Assembly: GCF_021010575.1 (NCBI RefSeq)
Contig: NZ_JAJNAG010000001.1
Span: 124,001-188,000 of the forward strand
From: Limnobaculum eriocheiris
GTDB lineage: Bacteria; Pseudomonadota; Gammaproteobacteria; Enterobacterales; Enterobacteriaceae
DNA length: 64,000 bases
Direction of reading: 5' to 3'
In this document: positions 38,630-49,088 of the stretch, piece after piece
How the letters are laid out: every line of letters starts with the position of its first letter
How positions within the stretch are numbered: the stretch's first letter is position 1
The notes under the pieces: generated by a model
Told to the model about the DNA's origin: nothing
What the model saw: the letters and a program-made list of their open reading frames with translations, nothing else
Database searches by the model: none
Program-made: the position numbers and the translations under genes

Positions 38630-38942
38630 AAATTTGTGCTTAGTGTATTTGTCAGGTGATTTAATGGCGCCTATCTTACCGTATCGATTGATTATTTTCT
38701 GTAGTTTATACAGAAAATCTTGTTTCTCTTCCGCGATTTTGCGGGGAAGTACGAATAATAGCGCTTCAAATGGTGAAACAACAACCCCACAAACTATATA
38801 GTCTATAGCGCGAAGGGATGTGAAGCATTTGGTCGTTGCCAGATTTTTGCTATTACCTTGAAAGATGGCTCCTGCTATTATATTCCCATTATCACTGGGT
38901 ATTTAACCCCCGGTGTATATTCAGTCGTACAGAGGAGTCGTT
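38630..38942. other. Divergent intergenic region yejL/yejK
   Basis: About 313 bp without a gene. A perfect 10-bp inverted repeat, ATTTTCTGTA (38694-38703) / TACAGAAAAT (38709-38718), lies here, upstream of both genes, and could be an operator. GAGGAG lies 6 nt before the yejK ATG. Confidence 0.5.
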
Positions 38943-39953
38943 ATGAGTCTGGATCTTAACCAGATCGTTTTACATCAGTTGATTAAGCGTGATGAACAGA
39001 CGCTTGATGTTGTGTTACGTGATTCTCCATTAACCAATAATCAGGCTACCGAAGAGATGGTAACAGAGTTGCACCGGGTATATAGCGGAAAGAGTAAAGC
39101 TTTTGGGCTATTTAACGGTGAGAGCCAGTTTGCTGATGCGCTGAAAGGTTGCCGTAAAGGTGAAGAGAGTTTTCTGGATTTTACTCGCAACAGCACGGAG
39201 ATGTTACGTAACGAATTAGCCAAATATCCGTTTGCCGAAGGCGGTATTGTGGTTTTCTGCCAGTATCGTTATCTGGCCGTTGAGTATTTACTGGTGGCGG
39301 TACTTACCAGCTGTAGCAGTATGCTGGTTAATGAGCAGTTGGATATTTCTACCACACATTATCTGGATATCGATCGGGCTGATATCGTTGCCCGTATTGA
39401 TTTAACCGAGTGGGAGACAAATCCCGAGTCGGTTCGTTATTTAACCTTCCTGAGAGGGCGGGTAGGCAGAAAAGTATCTGACTTTTTCATGGATTTTCTG
39501 GCGGCCAGCGAAGGTCTGGATGCTAAAGCGCAGAACCGCGGATTACTTCAGGCGGTTGATGATTATTGTGCTGAAGGCCAACTGAATAAAAATGAACGTC
39601 AGTCATATCGTCAGCAGGTATACACCTATTGTAATGGGCAACTGCAAGCCGGTGAGGAAATTGCCATTGATGAGCTGGCAAAAGAGTTGCCAACCGTTGG
39701 TGAAAAAGATTTTCGCCAGTTTACTAATGAGAATGGTTATGAGCTGGAAGAGCATTTTCCGGCGGACCGCAGCACGCTGCGCCAGCTAACCAAATTCTCT
39801 GGCAGCGGTGGTGGTATTACGCTGGGGTTTGATGCATTACTGTTGGGTGAGCGGATATTTTGGGATCCGGCAACGGACACGTTAACCATCAAAGGGCTGC
39901 CGCCAAACCTGCGCGACCAGCTTCAGCGCCGCTTAAACGGTGGTGATAATTAA
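38943..39953 (+). CDS. yejK: Nucleoid-associated protein YejK (NdpA)
   Basis: This 336-residue protein follows E. coli Yej[40 protein letters not shown] and [20 protein letters not shown]. It is a cytoplasmic nucleoid-associated protein known to interact with topoisomerases. ATG 38943, with GAGGAG 6 nt upstream, gives the usual length (335); an earlier in-frame ATG adds ten residues. A perfect terminator follows. Confidence 0.95.
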   Translation: MSLDLNQIVLHQLIKRDEQTLDVVLRDSPLTNNQATEEMVTELHRVYSGKSKAFGLFNGESQFADALKGCRKGEESFLDFTRNSTEMLRNELAKYPFAEGGIVVFCQYRYLAVEYLLVAVLTSCSSMLVNEQLDISTTHYLDIDRADIVARIDLTEWETNPESVRYLTFLRGRVGRKVSDFFMDFLAASEGLDAKAQNRGLLQAVDDYCAEGQLNKNERQSYRQQVYTYCNGQLQAGEEIAIDELAKELPTVGEKDFRQFTNENGYELEEHFPADRSTLRQLTKFSGSGGGITLGFDALLLGERIFWDPATDTLTIKGLPPNLRDQLQRRLNGGDN

Positions 39954-39973
39954 TGGCTTGAATGAGAGCTATA

Positions 39974-40000
39974 AAAAAACGCCGCTATGCGGCGTTTTTT
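39974..40000. terminator. Terminator between yejK and rplY
   Basis: Perfect 12-bp stem AAAAAACGCCGC / GCGGCGTTTTTT with TAT loop. It serves convergent genes on both strands. Confidence 0.9.
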
Positions 40001-40043
40001 ACGTTCACTGCTGATAATCAGCAGCACTCATGACGGTTGGCAA

Positions 40044-40328
40044 TTAAGCGCGAACGAAGTCGATATGAGTGAATTTTGGTTTGAACGGGTGACGTTGAGC
40101 AGCCTGAATTTTAACTTTGGCTGGTTTACCGTCGATAACCAGAGTCAGAACTTCTTCATAGAAGCCTAGTTTGGTTTGCATGTTCATCAGAACATCTTGA
40201 TCCAGAGCAACAGCTACTGGCTTCTCAGTTCCACCGTAAACGATAGCCGGGAACTTGTTAGCATGACGCAGGCGGCGGCTCGCACTCTTTCCCTGCTCGG
40301 TACGTACTTCAGCATTAATAGTAAACAT
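40044..40328 (-). CDS. rplY: 50S ribosomal protein L25
   Basis: This 94-residue 5S-rRNA-binding protein is the short enteric form, without the C-terminal CTC domain ([53 protein letters not shown]). Same length and position as E. coli rplY. It ends just past the shared terminator with yejK. Confidence 0.98.
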   Translation of the reverse strand: MFTINAEVRTEQGKSASRRLRHANKFPAIVYGGTEKPVAVALDQDVLMNMQTKLGFYEEVLTLVIDGKPAKVKIQAAQRHPFKPKFTHIDFVRA

Positions 40329-40453
40329 TTTATTTTCTCTTAAAGAAATTAACTCCCGTTACAGGCGACCCAGCAACGAGGTGAGTGATCTGCTTATAAA
40401 GCGGACGGGATTCTAACGGAATTCACCGGTGACAGCAAACAAAACCGTTATTT

Positions 40454-42208
40454 TTACAGTTCATTGGCCCGACGATATCGGCCCTGATAGTCAAACATCT
40501 TTTCGCGCACTCGCCAAAACTCGCCCCGTAAGTAAGCGATAACAAAATCGGGGTGACGTAATAGTTCCTGCTGGCGAATGACATCACTGGCGTTATTCCA
40601 GAGAAAAGGTACGCCCGGCACCCGTTGATGAGGGCGAATAAATAGTTGTTGAAATGCGGTTCTCTGAGCCGGTGTTTTTAGCCGAAAGCGTTCTGTTACA
40701 TCGGCACCGTCTTCATCATAATAGGTAACACTGAGCCATTCGCCTTTATCGTCCTGTCCTCGCTTTAACTGCATACCACTACAGCGTAGTACTCTGGCAT
40801 TCTTCAGACGCAAGGCATCTTTCAACATATCATCAGGATCCACCAGTATCACCTGACACTGGTGACAGCGTCTTGCGGCGATATCGTTTTCTGCTCCGCA
40901 GTGGGGGCAGGTTTTAAAACGGAATCGATAGTCGCACTGCTCCCTGTGGCCTTCATCATCTTCCAGAATCCCCTGACAGCGGCGGCCAAAGTGTTCGATG
41001 ATTTCCCCTGATGGCGTGCACTTTCCCCAGAATGTATTGGCAAAACCACAGCCAGGGCAGAATATTTGTACCGGTTGACTGTCACTTTGTGACCGACTGC
41101 TGCCCACTTCCGGTGTAAACAGATCGTAGGGGTTACCGGCATAGTCCAGAACCAGGCAATCTTCTTTTCCCGGCGAGAGGCGTAGTCCACGGCCAATAAT
41201 CTGCTGATACAGGCTGATAGATTCGGTAGGGCGCAAAATAGCAATCAGATCCACATGTGGGGCATCAAAGCCGGTAGTCAGAACGGCCACATTCACTAAA
41301 AAATGCAGTTCCTGCTGTTTAAATTCCTCTATCAGGTGGTCGCGTTCATACCCGGGGGTATCTGCGCTAATAAAGGCTGCACGACCGGCAGGAAGCAGAC
41401 CATATATCTCTTTGGCATGTTCAACGGTTGCGGCAAAAATCATCACTCCCTTACGGGTTTGGGCATATTCCATAATTTGGCTGACGATATGTGGCGTAAT
41501 TCTCTGCTGTTGTTTTAGCTCGCGATTAAGATCAACTTCCCGGAATAGCCCGTTACTACCTGCTTCCAGACGGCTGAAGTCATATTGAACAATGGGCATA
41601 TCTAATCTTTCCGGCGGTACCAGAAAGTGATGTTTTATCATGTAACGTAGCGGCAGTTCATAAATGCAGTCGCGAAACAGGCAGTTTTCATCACCGCGAA
41701 TCATACCGTGATAGTGATATTGGTAGATCCATCCCTGACCCAATCGATAAGGGGTAGCGGTTAACCCCAATAGACAAAGCTTAGGATTTTGTTGGCGTAA
41801 GTGACCGATAATTTGCTGATACTGACTGTCGCTGTCGTCACTAATACGGTGACATTCATCTATAATTAATAAAGAGAAGGTGTCGCTAAACGAATCCAGA
41901 TTTCTGGCAACGGACTGAATACTGCCAAATACCACTTTGGCTGAACTCTGCTTCTTGTTTAGTCCGGCGGAGAAAATGTCTGCATCCAATCCATATGCGC
42001 AATATTTAGCATGGTTTTGGGCTACCAGCTCTTTCACATGAGCTAATACCAGTACTTTTCCCCGGGCCAGTCTTGCCAGTTCGGCGATCACCAGACTTTT
42101 GCCAGCACCCGTAGGCAAAACGATAACTGCCGGTTCCTGATGGGTGCGGAAATAGTTCAGGGTAGCCTCAACCGCTTCCTGTTGATATGGCCGCAGGGTA
42201 AATGCCAT
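40454..42208 (-). CDS. radD: DNA repair helicase-like ATPase RadD
   Basis: This 584-residue superfamily 2 helicase-like protein acts in double-strand break repair with RecA. Motif I ([15 protein letters not shown]), motif II ([13 protein letters not shown]), motif III (GLTATPYRL) and motif VI ([11 protein letters not shown]) are in order. A C-terminal Cys-rich zinc module follows ([26 protein letters not shown]). The usual length is 586. The ATG overlaps the stop of the upstream yecH gene (TAATG), so the two are coupled here. Confidence 0.95.
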   Translation of the reverse strand: MAFTLRPYQQEAVEATLNYFRTHQEPAVIVLPTGAGKSLVIAELARLARGKVLVLAHVKELVAQNHAKYCAYGLDADIFSAGLNKKQSSAKVVFGSIQSVARNLDSFSDTFSLLIIDECHRISDDSDSQYQQIIGHLRQQNPKLCLLGLTATPYRLGQGWIYQYHYHGMIRGDENCLFRDCIYELPLRYMIKHHFLVPPERLDMPIVQYDFSRLEAGSNGLFREVDLNRELKQQQRITPHIVSQIMEYAQTRKGVMIFAATVEHAKEIYGLLPAGRAAFISADTPGYERDHLIEEFKQQELHFLVNVAVLTTGFDAPHVDLIAILRPTESISLYQQIIGRGLRLSPGKEDCLVLDYAGNPYDLFTPEVGSSRSQSDSQPVQIFCPGCGFANTFWGKCTPSGEIIEHFGRRCQGILEDDEGHREQCDYRFRFKTCPHCGAENDIAARRCHQCQVILVDPDDMLKDALRLKNARVLRCSGMQLKRGQDDKGEWLSVTYYDEDGADVTERFRLKTPAQRTAFQQLFIRPHQRVPGVPFLWNNASDVIRQQELLRHPDFVIAYLRGEFWRVREKMFDYQGRYRRANEL

Positions 42209-42447
42209 TAGTGGTTGCAGATTTTATCAGCGTGAGTGGTAAAGCCGTTATCGGCAGGAATAAATTTTCCTTTGGATGCTAAAAAATCAACCAGTTCAGC
42301 AGCGGTTAAATCTTGCTTTGAGCAGGTATGAAAACGGGCATCAGAACCAAAACGTTGAGTGATGGCTTCGATAAGACTGCCAGTAGTATAGGGTTGTTCG
42401 GATGTAATCATCATCTCTAAAACTTGGTGACCGTGAACAGAAGGCAT
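42208..42447 (-). CDS. yecH: YecH-family putative metal-binding protein
   Basis: This 79-residue protein has the length and core of E. coli YecH (DUF2492): [28 protein letters not shown] and KGKFIP, with His/Cys residues that may bind metal. The stop overlaps the radD start by one base. In E. coli yecH lies near tyrP, not radD, so this pairing is new relative to E. coli. Function unknown. Confidence 0.9.
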   Translation of the reverse strand: MPSVHGHQVLEMMITSEQPYTTGSLIEAITQRFGSDARFHTCSKQDLTAAELVDFLASKGKFIPADNGFTTHADKICNH

Positions 42448-42570
42448 TTTTTTCTCTTAAGATGTTAACCATAAACTGAGCATATTATGCCTTTAGAGAT
42501 TATTGAGGGCGAGTCTTTATGCTCAGGTTTGGTATACTGCACCGCCATTTTAACATCAGGTAGCTATTGC

Positions 42571-43275
42571 ATGCGTTTGGATAAGTTTTTGTCACAGCAG
42601 TTAGGGATCAGTCGCAATTTAGTGGGGCGGGAGCTAAGAGCCGGTCTGGTAACGATTAATAATGAGATTGTTAAAAGCGGTGCTTATAAAATACTGCCGG
42701 AAGATGAAGTCGCCTATGATGGGAATCCGCTGGTGCAGCTAACCGGACCGCGTTATTTCATGCTAAATAAGCCAGAAGGCTATGTCTGTTCCACCGACGA
42801 CCCGGTGAATCCAACGATTCTCTATTTTATTGATGAGCCAGTGGCGGATAAGCTGCATGCCGCAGGACGACTGGATATGGATACCACCGGTCTGGTATTA
42901 CTGACGGACGATGGGCAGTGGTCGCACCGGATTACTTCTCCACGCCATCACTGTGAAAAAACTTATCTGGTTACTTTGGAGCACCCGCTGGCGGACAATA
43001 CCGCTGAGTTGTTTACCGCCGGAGTTCAGCTTCATGGTGAAAAGCATCTGACCAAGCCAGCTTTGCTGGAGCCGGTTGATGAAATGACCGTTCGTTTGAC
43101 TATTTCAGAGGGGCGTTACCATCAGGTCAAAAGAATGTTTGCTGCTGTGGGTAATCACGTTGTAGCGCTGCATCGTGAACGTATCGGTAATATTTTATTG
43201 GGCTCAGATTTGGCGCCGGGAGAGTACCGGGCGCTAACTCCACAAGAAGTCGATAGCGTTGGTTCTACCCGATAA
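42571..43275 (+). CDS. rsuA: 16S rRNA pseudouridine(516) synthase RsuA
   Basis: This 234-residue protein has an N-terminal S4 domain ([20 protein letters not shown]) and a catalytic domain with the conserved Asp in [17 protein letters not shown], plus [18 protein letters not shown]. It makes pseudouridine 516 in 16S rRNA. ATG 42571 is chosen because the S4 domain starts there as in E. coli (231 residues); a start at 42487 adds 28 unrelated residues. It is divergent from yecH-radD, as E. coli rsuA is from yejH. Confidence 0.95.
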   Translation: MRLDKFLSQQLGISRNLVGRELRAGLVTINNEIVKSGAYKILPEDEVAYDGNPLVQLTGPRYFMLNKPEGYVCSTDDPVNPTILYFIDEPVADKLHAAGRLDMDTTGLVLLTDDGQWSHRITSPRHHCEKTYLVTLEHPLADNTAELFTAGVQLHGEKHLTKPALLEPVDEMTVRLTISEGRYHQVKRMFAAVGNHVVALHRERIGNILLGSDLAPGEYRALTPQEVDSVGSTR

Positions 43276-43363
43276 ACGGATTTTAATTATGTTTCTGGTT
43301 GGCGATGGCTTGCCGGAAGATTGTTACATTACTTAATACGTTAATAGCGGGAGATGATTCTGC

Positions 43364-44611
43364 GTGTCTAATTCTGTGTCCCAGCCCGACCCTCAATCAA
43401 CAACAATTATGCCGCCAGAGGTTTCTAAACGCTGGCTGATATTTATTCTCGGTCTGCTGTCTATGCTGATGCCGCTGTCCATTGATATGTATTTACCGGC
43501 GATGCCGGGCATTGCGGCGGATTTTGGTGTCGGTGATGGAATGGTTCAGCTTACCTTAAGTGCCTACATTATTGGCTTTGCTATTGGTCAACTGTTTTAT
43601 GGTCCAATGGCCGATAGCCTTGGGCGTAAGCCGGTCATTATTGGTGGCGTACTGGTTTTTTCCGTAGCGGCAGCGGGTTGTGCTTTATCACAGAGCGTTG
43701 AGCAATTAATTTTGTTGCGCTGTCTACATGGCCTGGCGGCGGCGTCTGCCAGCGTCGTCATCAGTGCATTGATGCGGGATATGTTCAGTAAGGATGAGTT
43801 TTCACGCATGATGTCTTTTGTGACATTGGTGATGACGATTGCTCCGCTAATGGCTCCGATTATTGGTGGTTTTCTGCTGGTGTGGATGAGCTGGCATGCT
43901 ATTTTCTGGGTGCTTAGTGCCGTAGCGTTAGTTGCCGTCGTAATGGTGAAATTCTGTATTCCTGAGACGTTGCATAAACAGAATCGACAGAAGTTTAACT
44001 TTATGACGACGCTACGTAATTTTGCCTCGTTGTTTCGCCATCGCTGGGTTATCAGCTACATGTTGGCCAGTGCATTTTCATTTGCCGGTATGTTCTCTTT
44101 TCTGAGCGCCGGGCCTTTTGTTTATATTGATTTAAACGGCGTATCGCCGCAGCATTTTGGCTATTACTTTGCTCTGAATATCTTTTGCCTGTTTGTGATG
44201 ACCACCATTAACAGCCGTCATGTTCGGCGGTTAGGTACAGCCAGGATGATGCGATTGGGGCTGATGGTCCAACTGGTGATGGGAATATGGCTGGTGTTTG
44301 CTCAACTGGCCGGACTGGGCTTTTGGGCGATGGTGGTTGGTGTGGCTGGCTATATGGGATGTATTTCAATGATCTCTTCTAATGCCATGGCAATTATTCT
44401 GGAAGATTTTCCGCATATGGCTGGTACTGCGGCTTCACTGGCCGGAACGCTAAGGTTTGGCGTAGGTGCAGCAGTTGGCGGAATACTGGCGTTAGTGACA
44501 TCTCAATCAGCCTGGCCAATGGTTATCTCCATGGCTTGCTGTGTTATTGGTGCGGTGTTTTTCTATTGGTGCTCTTTGGCTAATACACACATTAATTTAA
44601 CGAAAGTTTAA
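43364..44611 (+). CDS. bcr: Bcr/CflA-family multidrug efflux transporter
   Basis: This 415-residue major facilitator protein has 12 helices. It follows E. coli Bcr: [38 protein letters not shown] (family motif A), [17 protein letters not shown] and [20 protein letters not shown]. The family exports bicyclomycin, sulfonamides and some peptides. The start is GTG with GGGAG 9 nt upstream; ATG 43409 would also be in frame but lacks a good ribosome binding site. It lies 88 bp downstream of rsuA, as in E. coli. Confidence 0.93.
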   Translation: MSNSVSQPDPQSTTIMPPEVSKRWLIFILGLLSMLMPLSIDMYLPAMPGIAADFGVGDGMVQLTLSAYIIGFAIGQLFYGPMADSLGRKPVIIGGVLVFSVAAAGCALSQSVEQLILLRCLHGLAAASASVVISALMRDMFSKDEFSRMMSFVTLVMTIAPLMAPIIGGFLLVWMSWHAIFWVLSAVALVAVVMVKFCIPETLHKQNRQKFNFMTTLRNFASLFRHRWVISYMLASAFSFAGMFSFLSAGPFVYIDLNGVSPQHFGYYFALNIFCLFVMTTINSRHVRRLGTARMMRLGLMVQLVMGIWLVFAQLAGLGFWAMVVGVAGYMGCISMISSNAMAIILEDFPHMAGTAASLAGTLRFGVGAAVGGILALVTSQSAWPMVISMACCVIGAVFFYWCSLANTHINLTKV

Positions 44612-44952
44612 AAATTACCTCCCAAAAATGCCGTCATGATAGCGGCATGACCATTACAAGACCTTTAATTGCCCTTTCATATTGTTCACTCTGTATTTAT
44701 TTCAGATGAAGATTGTTTTAGGAAAGTTTGGCATTGTTTTGTGCTTAATAAAATGTAGATAAATTGAAGTATTAAGTGAAAAAATTTCTTAAAATTTGGT
44801 GGTTAGTGTTTTCTTGATATGAAGGGTATACGACATTGGAGCCTATCAAACAAGCAGGGAATATTTAGACAAAAATCGTAGAATAAAGGCTAATACGCTT
44901 TACCATGTGAGTAATTTGTGAAAAAATTGTATATTGTTTACAGTCACGTTGA
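44612..44952. other. AT-rich gap between bcr and yejG
   Basis: About 341 bp without a gene. A 6-bp ATGCCG/CGGCAT hairpin near 44628-44648 lacks a T-run. No promoter or operator could be placed with confidence. Confidence 0.5.
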
Positions 44953-45309
44953 GTGAGTACTATGAAGCTATCTGTTCTTCAGCGTTTACCTCAGTTTTAC
45001 CATTGGTATGCCGGAGAGATAGGAAGCAGGGTGGAGCCCGCATTATTACCTGAATTATCTGCGGAGACAGGTAATGATGATAGTCTGGTTGGTTTGAAGC
45101 TCCTGAGCTATCCGGATCATCAGGCGTGGGCAGTGATGCATAAGATAAGTCAGTACCTGAATGGAATTGGTATTGAAAACAGCATCATTGAAAATGAAGG
45201 GGAACCTTGTCTGTTTATAAATTCTCAGGATGAGCCAATCGCACTATGCCGTTTGAAAAATATTGGTATTGCCATCGCTGATTTTATTCCAGTCAACTCT
45301 TCCTTTTAA
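44953..45309 (+). CDS. yejG: YejG-family protein
   Basis: This 118-residue cytoplasmic protein aligns with E. coli YejG (LSVLQRLPQFYHWYAG, SLVGLKLLS, EGEPCLFINSQDE, LCRLKNIGIAIA). It occupies the same place between bcr and yejF. GTG 44953 gives the same N-terminal length as E. coli; ATG 44962 is an alternative, and neither has a strong ribosome binding site. E. coli yejG is linked to aminoglycoside sensitivity phenotypes, but its mechanism is unknown. Confidence 0.85.
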   Translation: MSTMKLSVLQRLPQFYHWYAGEIGSRVEPALLPELSAETGNDDSLVGLKLLSYPDHQAWAVMHKISQYLNGIGIENSIIENEGEPCLFINSQDEPIALCRLKNIGIAIADFIPVNSSF

Positions 45310-45371
45310 TTGCTACTTTGCTGCCGGTTTATCTGCCAATCTTTGGTTAACTGAAGGCGATATATCTGCTG

Positions 45372-46961
45372 TTAGCGTGAATCTTCCAGCAGGTTTTGTG
45401 TGTAGGGGTGTTGTGGTGAATCAAATACAGTTTCACACTCTCCCTGCTCAACAATTTCTCCCTGACGCATCACAATAATTTGATGACAGAGCGAACGAAT
45501 CACCTGTAGATCATGGCTGATAAACAGGTAGGTTAGCTGATGTTGTTGTTGCAGTTTTTTCAGCAGCTCCAGAATTTGAGCCTGTACTGAACGGTCCAGT
45601 GATGAAGTCGGTTCATCAAGGATCAGCAGCTCAGGTTGCAAAATTAACGCTCTGGCAATTGAAATTCGCTGCCGCTGCCCACCGGAAAATTCGGTTGGGT
45701 AACGATGGCGCGTCGTCGGATCCAGTCCAACTTCCTGCATGGTTGCAATAACTTTTGCTTCCCGCTCCTGTGGCGTGAAGTGATGGTGCACTTCCAGACC
45801 TTCAGCAATGATTTGGCTGATGCTCAGTCGTGGATTGAGTGCAGAAAACGGATCCTGAAAAACGATCTGAATTCGACTGCGATAAGGCAGCATCTGGCGC
45901 ATATTCAGGGTATGTAGCGGCTGCCCGTCAAACCAGATCTCACCCTGAGATTTTAACAGACGAAGCAATGCCAGACCGGTGGTGCTTTTTCCTGAACCGG
46001 ATTCACCAACCAGCCCCAGGCTTTCACCTTTGCGAATAGTAAAGCTGATACCGTTAACCACAGTATTGTTAATCTTTGGTCTGAATAAGCCAGCAGGGCG
46101 AGGGAAACCGATAGTCAGGTTTTTTATTTCCAGCAAGTTACGGTTGTTTTCCTGTGCCGGGAAAGGGCGCCCTTTAGGTTCAGAGTCCAGTAGCTTTTGA
46201 GTATAGGCGTGCTGAGGACGGCTAAATAACATATCCCGGGAGTTTTGCTCAACCAGTTTGCCCTGACACATAACGGCGACATTATCCGCCAGCTTGCGCA
46301 CGATATTCAGGTCATGGGTGATAAACAGTAAACTCATGTTCATCTCTTGTTTGAGTTCTTTCAGTAACAGCAGGATCTGTGCTTGAACCGTGACGTCCAG
46401 TGCGGTAGTGGGCTCATCGGCAATCAGTAATTTGGGTTTAGTCAGAATCGCCATGGCGATCATTACCCGCTGGCGTTCTCCGCCGGAGAGTTGGTGAGGA
46501 TAAGCATTGAGCCGTTTTTTAACATCCCTTAGCCTGACGCGTTCCAGTACTTCCACAATTTCGTCTCTGGCGGCCTGTTTCGCCATACCGCGATGAATCA
46601 GCAAGACTTCAGATAACTGTTTTTCGATGGTGTGTAATGGATTCAGCGAAACCATCGGTTCCTGAAAAATCATTGAGATGCTGTTGCCCCGATGGTGACG
46701 TAAAGTTTTATCATCTGCGCGCAGCAAAGACTCACCATTAAACAGAATGTCTCCCGTCGGGTAGGTCACGGGTGGGGTGGGTAGCAGCCGTAAAACTGAC
46801 AGCGCCGTTACGCTTTTTCCTGAACCGGACTCACCCACCAGCGCCATGGTTTCACCCGCAGCAACCTGCAAAGAGATTTGATCAACAACTCGATTTTCCT
46901 GCCCGTTCTGTTGAAAGGCGATGCTCAGGTTTTGAATATCCAGTATTGGCATAGTGGTCAT
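45372..46961 (-). CDS. yejF: Microcin C/oligopeptide ABC transporter ATP-binding protein YejF
   Basis: This 529-residue protein carries two complete ABC ATPase domains. Walker A is [12 protein letters not shown] and [12 protein letters not shown], the signatures are [12 protein letters not shown] and [12 protein letters not shown], and Walker B is LLIADEP and LLILDEP. It energises YejABE uptake of peptides, including microcin C in E. coli. ATG 46961 gives the E. coli length. It starts 1 bp after the yejE stop; a longer in-frame extension would overlap yejE. Confidence 0.95.
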   Translation of the reverse strand: MTTMPILDIQNLSIAFQQNGQENRVVDQISLQVAAGETMALVGESGSGKSVTALSVLRLLPTPPVTYPTGDILFNGESLLRADDKTLRHHRGNSISMIFQEPMVSLNPLHTIEKQLSEVLLIHRGMAKQAARDEIVEVLERVRLRDVKKRLNAYPHQLSGGERQRVMIAMAILTKPKLLIADEPTTALDVTVQAQILLLLKELKQEMNMSLLFITHDLNIVRKLADNVAVMCQGKLVEQNSRDMLFSRPQHAYTQKLLDSEPKGRPFPAQENNRNLLEIKNLTIGFPRPAGLFRPKINNTVVNGISFTIRKGESLGLVGESGSGKSTTGLALLRLLKSQGEIWFDGQPLHTLNMRQMLPYRSRIQIVFQDPFSALNPRLSISQIIAEGLEVHHHFTPQEREAKVIATMQEVGLDPTTRHRYPTEFSGGQRQRISIARALILQPELLILDEPTSSLDRSVQAQILELLKKLQQQHQLTYLFISHDLQVIRSLCHQIIVMRQGEIVEQGECETVFDSPQHPYTQNLLEDSR

Positions 46962-46962
46962 A

Positions 46963-47988
46963 TTAGTAGGCCTTAGCAGGGTCGAATGCATCACGAATGG
47001 CTTCGCCGATAAAGATCAGCAGAGAGAGTAACAGTGCCAGAACGATAAAACCGCTGATGCCTAACCACGGAGCCTGAAGGTTATTTTTACCCTGTAACAG
47101 TAATCCGCCTAATGAAGGGGAACCCATTGGCAGGCCAAAACCCAGAAAGTCGAGAGAGGTTAACAGGGTAATAGATGCACATAGCGTGAACGGTAAATAG
47201 GTCAGGGTCGCTACCATGGCGTTAGGCAGAATATGGCGGCCCATAATTATTCGGTCTTTTACACCCATTGCTCTGGCGGCTCTGACATAGTCAAAGTTAC
47301 GGGTTCGCAAAAACTCGGCCCGCACAATACCTACCAGACCCATCCAGCCAAACAGTACGGTAATGGCTAATAGCCACCAGAAATTAGGCTGGATGACGCT
47401 GGACATCAGAATAATCAGAAATAGTGTGGGCATTCCAGACCAGACTTCAATTAACCGCTGACCGACTAAATCAACCTTACCACCGTAGTAACCTTGAGTA
47501 GCACCAACGGCAATGCCTATCAGGCTGGAGATCAGCGTTAGCGATAAGCCAAACAGAATGGAGATGCGAAAACCATAGAGCACATTGGCCAGAACATCTT
47601 GCCCACGATCGTCAGTTCCTAAAAGATTCGACGTGGATGGCGGAGCCGGGAAAGGATAAGGGCTCTGGAAGTTAATTGTGTCATAACTAAAGCGAATCGG
47701 CGGCCAGATAGCCCAACCGTGGTTATTAATCTGATTAACCAGATAAGGATCCCGATAGTCTGCTTTGGTGCTAAATTCTCCACCAAAGGTGGTTTCGCTA
47801 TAGTTGACCAGAAATGGCGTATATAGCTCGCCTTTATAACTAACCAACAGCGGTTTATCATTGGCAATCAACTCAGCGGCCATGCTGATAACAAACAGAA
47901 TGGCAAAAATCCATAGTGACCAATAACCGCGGCGATTACGTTTAAACTTAAGCCAGCGGGTTTGATTGATAGGGCTTAATCTACTCAT
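46963..47988 (-). CDS. yejE: Peptide ABC transporter permease YejE
   Basis: This 341-residue inner-membrane permease has the same length as E. coli YejE. It has one N-terminal helix, a periplasmic insert and a DppC-type permease core ([16 protein letters not shown], then [15 protein letters not shown]-like EAA loop followed by [17 protein letters not shown]). The ATG overlaps the yejB stop by four bases (ATGA). Confidence 0.96.
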   Translation of the reverse strand: MSRLSPINQTRWLKFKRNRRGYWSLWIFAILFVISMAAELIANDKPLLVSYKGELYTPFLVNYSETTFGGEFSTKADYRDPYLVNQINNHGWAIWPPIRFSYDTINFQSPYPFPAPPSTSNLLGTDDRGQDVLANVLYGFRISILFGLSLTLISSLIGIAVGATQGYYGGKVDLVGQRLIEVWSGMPTLFLIILMSSVIQPNFWWLLAITVLFGWMGLVGIVRAEFLRTRNFDYVRAARAMGVKDRIIMGRHILPNAMVATLTYLPFTLCASITLLTSLDFLGFGLPMGSPSLGGLLLQGKNNLQAPWLGISGFIVLALLLSLLIFIGEAIRDAFDPAKAY

Positions 47989-49079
47989 CCGCGTGCCTCA
48001 AAGTCGATTCTTGGATCTACCAGCGTATAGGTAATATCGCTGATGATACTTAGCACTAAACCGATTAGGGTAAAGATATACAGGGTTCCGAACATGACCG
48101 GATAGTCTCGCTGTAAGGTCGCGTCATAGCCCAGTAATCCCAGCCCGTTGAGAGAGAAAATCACTTCAATCAGCAATGAACCGGTAAAGAACATTCCAAT
48201 GAAGGTGGCCGGAAAACTGGCGATCACCAGCAGCATCGCGTTTCTGAACACATGACCATACAGGATGCGTTTTTCTTCCAGACCTTTGGCTCTGGCAGTG
48301 ATGACGTACTGCTTATGGATTTCATCCAAAAATGAGTTTTTAGTCAGCATGGTAAGTGTGGCAAAACCGCCGATTACCGTCGCCAGAACTGGCAGTACGA
48401 TATGCCACAGATAGTCAGTCATTTTACTGTACCAGGGCAGGCTATCGAAATTATTGGAAACCAGACCGCGCAGTGGAAACCAGTCAAGATAACCGCCTCC
48501 GGCAAAGACAATAATCAGTAAAATCGCGAACAGGAATGAAGGAATGGCATAACCGATAATAATCAGGCTGCTGCTCCAGATATCAAATGCAGAACCGTTA
48601 CGTACCGCTTTTTTAATACCCAAGGGTATAGAGATAAGATAGGTGATTAGCATGCTCCATAGCCCAAGGGTAATGGAGACCGGCATCGACTGTTTGATTA
48701 ATTCCATTACTGATGCACCGCGAAACAGACTGTCACCAAAGTCAAAACGGATATAGTTCCACAGCATTTCGAAATAGCGCTGGTGTAATGGTTTGTCAAA
48801 ACCAAAACGTTTCTTAATTGCTTCGATGACTTCCGGATCCAGACCTCTGGAGCCCTGATACTGGCGATCCCCAACCGGTACCTGACCCATTTTTCCACCA
48901 CCGGTGAGATTAGGACCGGAACCGCCGCCAAAACCGCTTTGATGCCCCAGCTCAATGGTAGCAATCGCCTGATCTACCGGCCCGCCTGGGGCAATCTGCA
49001 CAATAAAAAAATTGAGGGTAATAATAGCCCACAGCGTTGGAATCAGTAGCAGTAGCCTGCGCAGTATATATCTGGTCAT
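47985..49079 (-). CDS. yejB: Peptide ABC transporter permease YejB
   Basis: This 364-residue inner-membrane permease of the DppB type has the EAA-like loop [20 protein letters not shown] and a long glycine-rich periplasmic segment near residues 50-80 ([20 protein letters not shown]). Length equals E. coli YejB. It lies 9 bp after yejA and overlaps yejE by four bases. Confidence 0.96.
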   Translation of the reverse strand: MTRYILRRLLLLIPTLWAIITLNFFIVQIAPGGPVDQAIATIELGHQSGFGGGSGPNLTGGGKMGQVPVGDRQYQGSRGLDPEVIEAIKKRFGFDKPLHQRYFEMLWNYIRFDFGDSLFRGASVMELIKQSMPVSITLGLWSMLITYLISIPLGIKKAVRNGSAFDIWSSSLIIIGYAIPSFLFAILLIIVFAGGGYLDWFPLRGLVSNNFDSLPWYSKMTDYLWHIVLPVLATVIGGFATLTMLTKNSFLDEIHKQYVITARAKGLEEKRILYGHVFRNAMLLVIASFPATFIGMFFTGSLLIEVIFSLNGLGLLGYDATLQRDYPVMFGTLYIFTLIGLVLSIISDITYTLVDPRIDFEARG

Positions 49080-49088
49080 TCAGGTTCC

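Noticed and set aside
38699-38713. LexA box between yejL and yejK
   Set aside because: CTGT and ACAG are separated by 7 nt instead of the 8 required.
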